Assembly (NCBI RefSeq): GCF_001279005.1
Contig: NZ_LGCN01000074.1
Coordinates: forward strand, 1-64,000
Length of the DNA: 64,000 nt
Direction: 5' to 3'
Origin: Streptomyces caelestis
Lineage (GTDB): Bacteria > Actinomycetota > Actinomycetes > Streptomycetales > Streptomycetaceae
In this document: positions 59,403 to 64,000 of the stretch, one piece after another
Layout of the letters: every line of letters starts with the position of its first letter
How positions within the stretch are numbered: the first letter of the stretch is position 1
Notes under the pieces: model-generated
The model's database searches: none
Told to the model about the DNA's origin: nothing
Seen by the model: only the letters and a program-made list of their open reading frames with translations
Made by a program: the position numbers and the translations under genes

Positions 59403-60490
59403 GGCGCGTCCGCGCCGCGGTCACCCAGGCGCCGGGGGCCCCGTTCACCGTCCGGGACGCGGACCTCGACGACCCGCGGCCGCACGACGTACTGGTACGG
59501 ATGACCGCGGTCGGCATCTGCCACACCGACCTGGGGATGCGGGACACCTGGCCCCGGCGGCTCACTCCGATGGTCTTCGGCCACGAGGGGGCCGGGTGCG
59601 TGGAGGCGGTGGGCGGGGAGGTGACCGGTGCCGCGCCCGGAGACCGCGTCTGTCTCACCTTCGCCAGCTGCGGCGCGTGCGAGCCGTGCGCGGCCGGCCA
59701 CCCCGCCTACTGCCTCGACGCCCGGTCCCTGAACTTCTCCGGTGGACGCGCCGACGGCACCACTCCCCTCTCCCTCGACGGCGCACCGCTCCACGCCGGC
59801 TTCTTCGGACAGTCCAGCTTCGCCACGTACGCCGTGGTGCACGAGCGCGGCGTGATCAAGGTGCCCGCCGACCTGCCGGCCGAGGTCGCCGCGCCGCTCG
59901 GCTGCGGCGCCCAGACGGGTGCGGGCACGGTGCTCAACCGACTGCGGCCCGAACCCGGATCCTCCCTGGTCGTCCTGGGCGCGGGCGGGGTCGGGCTGAG
60001 CGCGGTGATGGCCGCGGTGGCGGTGGGCTGCGACCCGGTGGTGGCGGTCGACCCCGTCCCCTCCCGTCGCGCCCTGGCCACCGAACTCGGCGCCGGGGCG
60101 GCCTTGGCCCCGGGGGACGGTCTGGTGGCGGCCCTGCGGGACCTCACCGGCGGCGGGGCGCACCACGTCGTCGAGACCACCGGCCGTCCGGAGATGGCCC
60201 GCCGGGCCGTCGGCGCGCTGCGCCCGCGCGGTGAACTCGCCCTTCTCGGCCTGGGCGGCGAGGTGACCTTCGACGTGATGGCCCTGCTCGCCAAGGGCGT
60301 CCGCGTGCACGGGGTGATCGAGGGGGACTCCGACCCCGGCCGCTTCGTGCCCGAACTGATCGACCTGCGCCGCCGCGGCCTCTTCCCCCTCGACGCGCTG
60401 GTCACCACCTTCCCGTTCGAGGAGATCGGCGCGGCCGTGGCAGCCATGGAGGACGGCAGCGTGGTCAAGCCGGTCCTCGCCTTCACCTGA
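59399..60490 (+). CDS. Zinc-dependent alcohol dehydrogenase
   Basis: A 363-aa medium-chain dehydrogenase of the class III/aryl-alcohol type. Catalytic zinc ligands are in VGICHTD (Cys) and FGHEGAG (His); the structural zinc lobe is CGACEPCAAGHPAYC. The nucleotide fold is VVLGAGGVGLSAV. GTG at 59399 overlaps the DUF4334 stop by 4 bp. It would interconvert a long-chain or terpenoid alcohol and aldehyde within the island, ahead of aldehyde oxidation and CoA activation. Confidence 0.94.
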   Translation: MRRVRAAVTQAPGAPFTVRDADLDDPRPHDVLVRMTAVGICHTDLGMRDTWPRRLTPMVFGHEGAGCVEAVGGEVTGAAPGDRVCLTFASCGACEPCAAGHPAYCLDARSLNFSGGRADGTTPLSLDGAPLHAGFFGQSSFATYAVVHERGVIKVPADLPAEVAAPLGCGAQTGAGTVLNRLRPEPGSSLVVLGAGGVGLSAVMAAVAVGCDPVVAVDPVPSRRALATELGAGAALAPGDGLVAALRDLTGGGAHHVVETTGRPEMARRAVGALRPRGELALLGLGGEVTFDVMALLAKGVRVHGVIEGDSDPGRFVPELIDLRRRGLFPLDALVTTFPFEEIGAAVAAMEDGSVVKPVLAFT

Positions 60491-60626
60491 CCGGGCGAGG
60501 CGTCCGGCCGCCGCCGCGCACCGTCGGTGGCGGCCGGCAGCGGGGGTCCGGATGCCGCGGTCGCCTCCCGCGCGGTCCGCCCGGAGGGCGCCCGGCGCGC
60601 TGACCGCGTGTGATTGACTGAACGGC

Positions 60627-61823
60627 ATGGCTCCCGCCTCCCCGCCCGCCCGTTCGGCCGCGCCCGCCGAACCGGCCCCGGCCACGCGGCCGCGCAACCG
60701 CAAGCAGCTGATCGTCGAGGCGGCCGGGCGGGTCTTCAGCGAGCGCGGCTACCACACGGCCTCCATGGAGGAGGTCGCCGCCGGCGTGGGCATCTCCGCG
60801 GCCGCCCTGTACCGCCACTTCCCGAACAAGTACGCGCTGTTCGCCGAGTGCGCCGACGTCATGGTGGACGGACTGGTCGCGGCGCTCGACGAGGTGCCGT
60901 CCGGGGCGAGTCCGACGGACGTACTGACCGCCCTGACCCGGATCACCGTCGCCCACCGCGCGTCGGGCGGCGTGTACCGCTGGGAAGCGCGCTATCTCAA
61001 CCGCGAGGACCGCCGGCGCCTCCGGGTGAAGTTCCACCGCCTGGTCGAGCGGGTCGACGAAGCGGTCCAGCGCGAGCATCCCCTGCCCGACGAGCGCCTG
61101 CGGGCCACGGCGGCTCTCGGCGCCATCGGGTCCATCACGATGCATCACACCTCCATCGCCCCGCGCCGGGCCGAGGAACTGCTGTCGGCGTCGGCGCGGG
61201 GCGTGGCCGCGAGCGGCCCCGCGGTGGTCCGGCCGGGCGCGCACCCCGTCGAACTTCCCGCCCGGCCGGTGCCGCGCACACGGCGCGCGGAGATCCTCGC
61301 GGCGTCCGTCCCGCTGTTCGCCCGGAACGGGTTCGCCAACGTCACGAACGGGCAGATCGCACAGGCGGTGGGACTGACCCCGTCCGCGCTCTACCGCCAC
61401 TACCCCGGCAAGATCGACATTCTGGCGGCGGCATGCCTCCAGGCGGCGGCGCTGCTGTCCCAGGGGGTGGAGCGGGGCCTGCGCGGGGTGCCCGGCCCGC
61501 GGGAGGCCGTCGTCGCGCTGGCCGCGACGTACGTGGCGTACAGCTTCGAGTACACCGAGCTCAACAGCGTCGCCGAGGCCGAGCTGGCCGGGTTGCCAAA
61601 GGACCTGCGGCGGCCCGTGGTGCTGGCGCAGCGGGAGCACATCGCAGTCTGGGAGCAGCAGTTGCGGCTGGTCCGTCCGGAGCTGGATCCGCGTCAGGCC
61701 AGGGTGCTGGTGCACGCGGGCTTCGGTGTGGTGGTCGAGGCGGGACGCAAACTGCGGTGGCGGGACTGTCCGGAGCATCGTGAGGCCGTGACCGCTCTGG
61801 TCCTGGCCGCTCTGGGAGTGTGA
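60627..61823 (+). CDS. Tandem (double) TetR-family regulator, Mce3R-like
   Basis: A 398-aa protein carrying two complete TetR units. Unit 1 has its HTH at about residues 28-72 (EAAGRVFSERGYHTASMEEVAAGVGISAAALYRHFPNKYALF); unit 2 at about 218-262 (AASVPLFARNGFANVTNGQIAQAVGLTPSALYRHYPGKIDIL), each followed by a ligand domain. M. tuberculosis Mce3R, a lipid-catabolism repressor, has this architecture. One chain can therefore bind an operator as a pseudo-dimer. ATG at 60627. It lies between the alcohol dehydrogenase and lcp genes and may govern the island. Confidence 0.92.
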   Translation: MAPASPPARSAAPAEPAPATRPRNRKQLIVEAAGRVFSERGYHTASMEEVAAGVGISAAALYRHFPNKYALFAECADVMVDGLVAALDEVPSGASPTDVLTALTRITVAHRASGGVYRWEARYLNREDRRRLRVKFHRLVERVDEAVQREHPLPDERLRATAALGAIGSITMHHTSIAPRRAEELLSASARGVAASGPAVVRPGAHPVELPARPVPRTRRAEILAASVPLFARNGFANVTNGQIAQAVGLTPSALYRHYPGKIDILAAACLQAAALLSQGVERGLRGVPGPREAVVALAATYVAYSFEYTELNSVAEAELAGLPKDLRRPVVLAQREHIAVWEQQLRLVRPELDPRQARVLVHAGFGVVVEAGRKLRWRDCPEHREAVTALVLAALGV

Positions 61824-61892
61824 GCACCCCGATGCCCGCCCCTCGGCCCGTCCGACCGCGGGGCGGGCGCCGGCCGGGCGCGGCCCGACGGC

Positions 61893-63092
61893 TCAGCCCG
61901 GCCTGTTGCCGGTGGGTATCGTGATGGGGGTGGTGGTCCCGGAGGAGCCTTTGTTGAGGAACAGCATGGCCAGGGCGCGCACGAACTGGTCGAACATGTA
62001 GAAGGCGCCGGGCATGACGGGCGACAGCCCCTCACGGAACAGGATGAACGCCGGCCATGCGGTGCGCACCAGGGCCGCCGACGCGTAGTCGCGTTTCAAC
62101 CCCAGCCAGTCGCCGACCTCGTCGCTGAGGACGTAGCGCACGAACTCGTTCAGGAACCCGCGCGTGACGCCGAGGTCGATCTGCGCGGTCAGGCCGAGCA
62201 GTTCCTCGGCCAGTGCGATGCCCTCGGTCGACGGGGTGAGGACCGGGGTGAGCACCCGCGCCGACTGCCTCTCGGCCTCCGCCCAGGTCTTGGGGATGTG
62301 CTCGTACGGCACGCCGAGCAGGTGGACGGCGACCTGCCACGAGTGCAGGAACGCCTCTTGGTCCGCGGCCGGGAACGGGACCTTCCAGTCGAGCAGCTTG
62401 CGGTACACGTAGGTGCCCAGGCTGTGGAAGGTGACCAGGATGTCGGCGGCGCTGATCGGGATCGTCTCGTCGGCGACCGCCCGCCAGTGCGGCGACTGCG
62501 GCAGCAGGTGACGCACCGCGGCGTGCACCACACGCGTCTTGTTGGCGGTGACGACGAACTGTCCCGTCGGCTTGAAGGCTCCCAGCTCGGACAGGTCGTA
62601 GCCGAACGTGAACGTCTTGGCCGCGCGGTCCTGCATGTCGGCGCCGCCCGCGGACCAGTAGACGCTCTTGGCCTCGCGCGGGATCACGGTGCTCATGATG
62701 CCGCTGCCGAGGCCGTACAGCATGAAGAGGTACGTGTCCTTGCGCCGGTTGAAGTCGCCGGCACGGGCCAGCTTCACGGGGTCGGCCCAGGAGGGCAGCC
62801 GGTTGGCCTGCCGCAGGTACGCGGCGAATGCGGCCGGCAGGCCGCTGGGCAGCGGGTCGTCGTTGTTCACCCACGACGCCCATGCCGCGTTGATGGCCGG
62901 CACGTGCCCGTCGTCGATCATCGAAGCCATCAGGGGGTCGGCCGCGTCGTCCCAGATCCACTCCGGACCGGTCCCCACGGCGGCCCCCGTCGCCGGTCCC
63001 CCCGACGCCCACGCCCGGGCGGGGTTCGCCACGCCCACGAGGCCGAGTGCGACACCGAGTGACAAAGCCTTTCGCCTGCTGAGGTTCTCCAT
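61893..63092 (-). CDS. lcp: Latex-clearing protein (rubber oxygenase)
   Basis: A 399-aa secreted b-type haem dioxygenase that cleaves cis-1,4-polyisoprene into oligoisoprenoid aldehydes. A Tat signal (SRRKALSLGVALGLVG, cut near ARA) is present. Residues reported as essential in Streptomyces K30 Lcp align with a constant offset of 8: Glu140 (PREAKS), Arg156, Lys159 and Thr160 (DRAAKT) and the haem-ligand His190 (TRVVH) correspond to E148, R164, K167, T168 and H198. ATG at 63092. It ends convergent with the tandem TetR gene. Together with the racemase and beta-oxidation genes to its left it suggests rubber or isoprenoid utilisation. Confidence 0.93.
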   Translation of the reverse strand: MENLSRRKALSLGVALGLVGVANPARAWASGGPATGAAVGTGPEWIWDDAADPLMASMIDDGHVPAINAAWASWVNNDDPLPSGLPAAFAAYLRQANRLPSWADPVKLARAGDFNRRKDTYLFMLYGLGSGIMSTVIPREAKSVYWSAGGADMQDRAAKTFTFGYDLSELGAFKPTGQFVVTANKTRVVHAAVRHLLPQSPHWRAVADETIPISAADILVTFHSLGTYVYRKLLDWKVPFPAADQEAFLHSWQVAVHLLGVPYEHIPKTWAEAERQSARVLTPVLTPSTEGIALAEELLGLTAQIDLGVTRGFLNEFVRYVLSDEVGDWLGLKRDYASAALVRTAWPAFILFREGLSPVMPGAFYMFDQFVRALAMLFLNKGSSGTTTPITIPTGNRPG

Positions 63093-63360
63093 TGACTTAC
63101 CTGCTTCCCTGAGGGGCCAGATGGTTCCAGATGCCTTCGCAGACCTGCCGGTTGTTCGACCAAGACGCGGTGAGAAGCGTCGCGCGGATGTGATTTTCGA
63201 TTAACATAGCGAGGTACGTCGCCGTCGGCAATGGTGGTGACCGAGGCCCTTCACCCCTCTCGCCCCGTCCCTCTCCGGCGCGACGTCCGGCGGCGCCTCC
63301 CCCGGCACGCCGCGGGTGGGCGTCGACGCGAAGGCTCCCGTCGGCTCCCCGTCCAGCGGG

Positions 63361-64000
63361 TCGCGGCGGTGGACGTGAGCGTGCCGGCCAAAACCGCGCC
63401 GGGTTCGTGCACCGCGCGGATCACGGCGACCGCGAAGGGGGTGAAGAGCGTGGAACGGGTCACGACCATCGAGGTGCGCGCCGCGGCCCGCTGCGCGGCG
63501 GAGGCCGGTGAGCAGCGTGCCGTGGACCTCGGCGAGGAGGTGAACCACGACGGGACCGCGACCGTCGCGGCCTCCGGCGAGGGCGACTTCGACGGAGCGG
63601 GGCGGAGCCACGACGGTGACCCGCTGCCCGCGGCGGGCCCGGTCGCGTGGGACGGCGTGACCTGCGACGCCCCCGATCCGCCCGGGACGGCCGGGAACCT
63701 CGTCGAGGCCCGCGGTCGGGCCGTGCTGCCCCGGCCGGGTCGTACGGCGCGCTGCGCCTGGTCGCCGCGGCCCACCACGGCCCGGTGACGACCGTGCTCA
63801 CCGTCCGCTGCACCGACGGGACCACCGCCGAAGCGCCGGTCCCGTGGGCGACCGGGCGGGAGCGGCTCCGTGGTGCTGGAGACGCCGCACCGGATCAGGC
63901 GCGGGCAGGGCGTGGCCGGCCCGCCGGTGCGTCTGTCCGGTTCCTCGGCGGACCCCCGACGCCTCAAGGACGGTGCGTTCCCTCACCCTCCGGGACGATC
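63361..64000 (+). pseudogene. Frameshifted C-terminus of a secreted glycosidase (runs off right edge)
   Basis: Starting at 63361 one frame reads VAAVDVSVPAKTAPGSCTARITATA (a NEW3-type domain end), then NHDGTATVAASGEGDFDGAG and GVTCDAPDPPGTAGNLVEARG. The domain continues only in a second frame (GALRLVAAAHHGPVTTVLTVRCTDGTTAEAPVPWATG) and then a third (VVLETPHRIRRGQGVAGPPVRL, TVRSLTLRDD). This is the carbohydrate-protein tail found at the end of Streptomyces GH92-like or similar secreted enzymes. No start or catalytic domain precedes it and at least two indels disrupt it. The gap 63093-63360 upstream holds the lcp promoter region. Confidence 0.6.

Noticed and set aside
1..64000. Search for tRNA, rRNA and CRISPR arrays
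   Set aside because: No cloverleaf-like clusters, rRNA segments or regularly spaced repeats were noticed; by-eye inspection cannot exclude a single tRNA, for which a tRNAscan run would be decisive.

Overview
The window looks like a Streptomyces chromosome, probably an arm or another variable region. GC is very high with a strong third-position G/C bias. There is a WhiB protein, an AfsR/SARP-type regulator, an MbtH-like protein, an F420-type oxidoreductase, Tat and lipoprotein signals, a DasR-like element, and rare TTA (bldA) codons in two regulators. No rRNA, tRNA, CRISPR array or intact insertion sequence was seen. The species cannot be named from the sequence.

1-12 kb: edge of a biosynthetic gene cluster. 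A minus-strand, translationally coupled operon encodes a B12-dependent glutamate mutase (small and large subunits), a class II aaRS-fold asparagine-synthetase-like ligase, a free-standing FMN glutamate-synthase-like protein and the start of an NRPS adenylation domain that runs off the left edge. A small unknown protein and an MbtH-like protein lie on the plus strand. A carbamoyltransferase with an altered ornithine motif follows, then two divergent NTPase-type regulators (XRE type and SARP type). Three TACCG repeats at 11-bp spacing lead into a promoter for the SARP gene. A 69-aa exported peptide with a repeated octapeptide follows.

12-23 kb: accessory enzymes and gene debris. GNATs, a GH16 lipoprotein, a secreted lysyl-oxidase-like protein, a NIPSNAP protein and a GH3 hexosaminidase with a DasR-like box are interspersed with remnants of DUF4240, Rrf2, DUF5753 and ornithine cyclodeaminase genes.

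23-31 kb: a partner-switching signalling block. It holds an RsbW-like kinase, two STAS proteins, a GAF-PP2C phosphatase and a 1386-aa hybrid kinase/phosphatase/anti-sigma protein, but no obvious sigma-B-type factor.

31-46 kb: small secreted and stress-type proteins, WhiB, a MarR/hydrolase pair with a shared operator, an EF-hand protein, an MMPL exporter with its TetR and a perfect palindrome, an SGNH lipase and nadE. Then comes a SigE-type sigma factor coupled to a membrane protein whose outer domain is duplicated as a secreted protein just upstream.

46-64 kb: a catabolic island. It has a latex-clearing protein (Lcp), a second DUF2236 oxygenase with an aldehyde dehydrogenase, acyl-CoA synthetase, two acyl-CoA dehydrogenases, a frameshifted thiolase, an alpha-methylacyl-CoA racemase, an LLM oxidoreductase, a zinc alcohol dehydrogenase and three TetR-family regulators, one with two TetR domains. 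The set matches the logic of polyisoprene or methyl-branched lipid breakdown. The window ends in a frameshifted remnant of a secreted glycosidase C-terminus.
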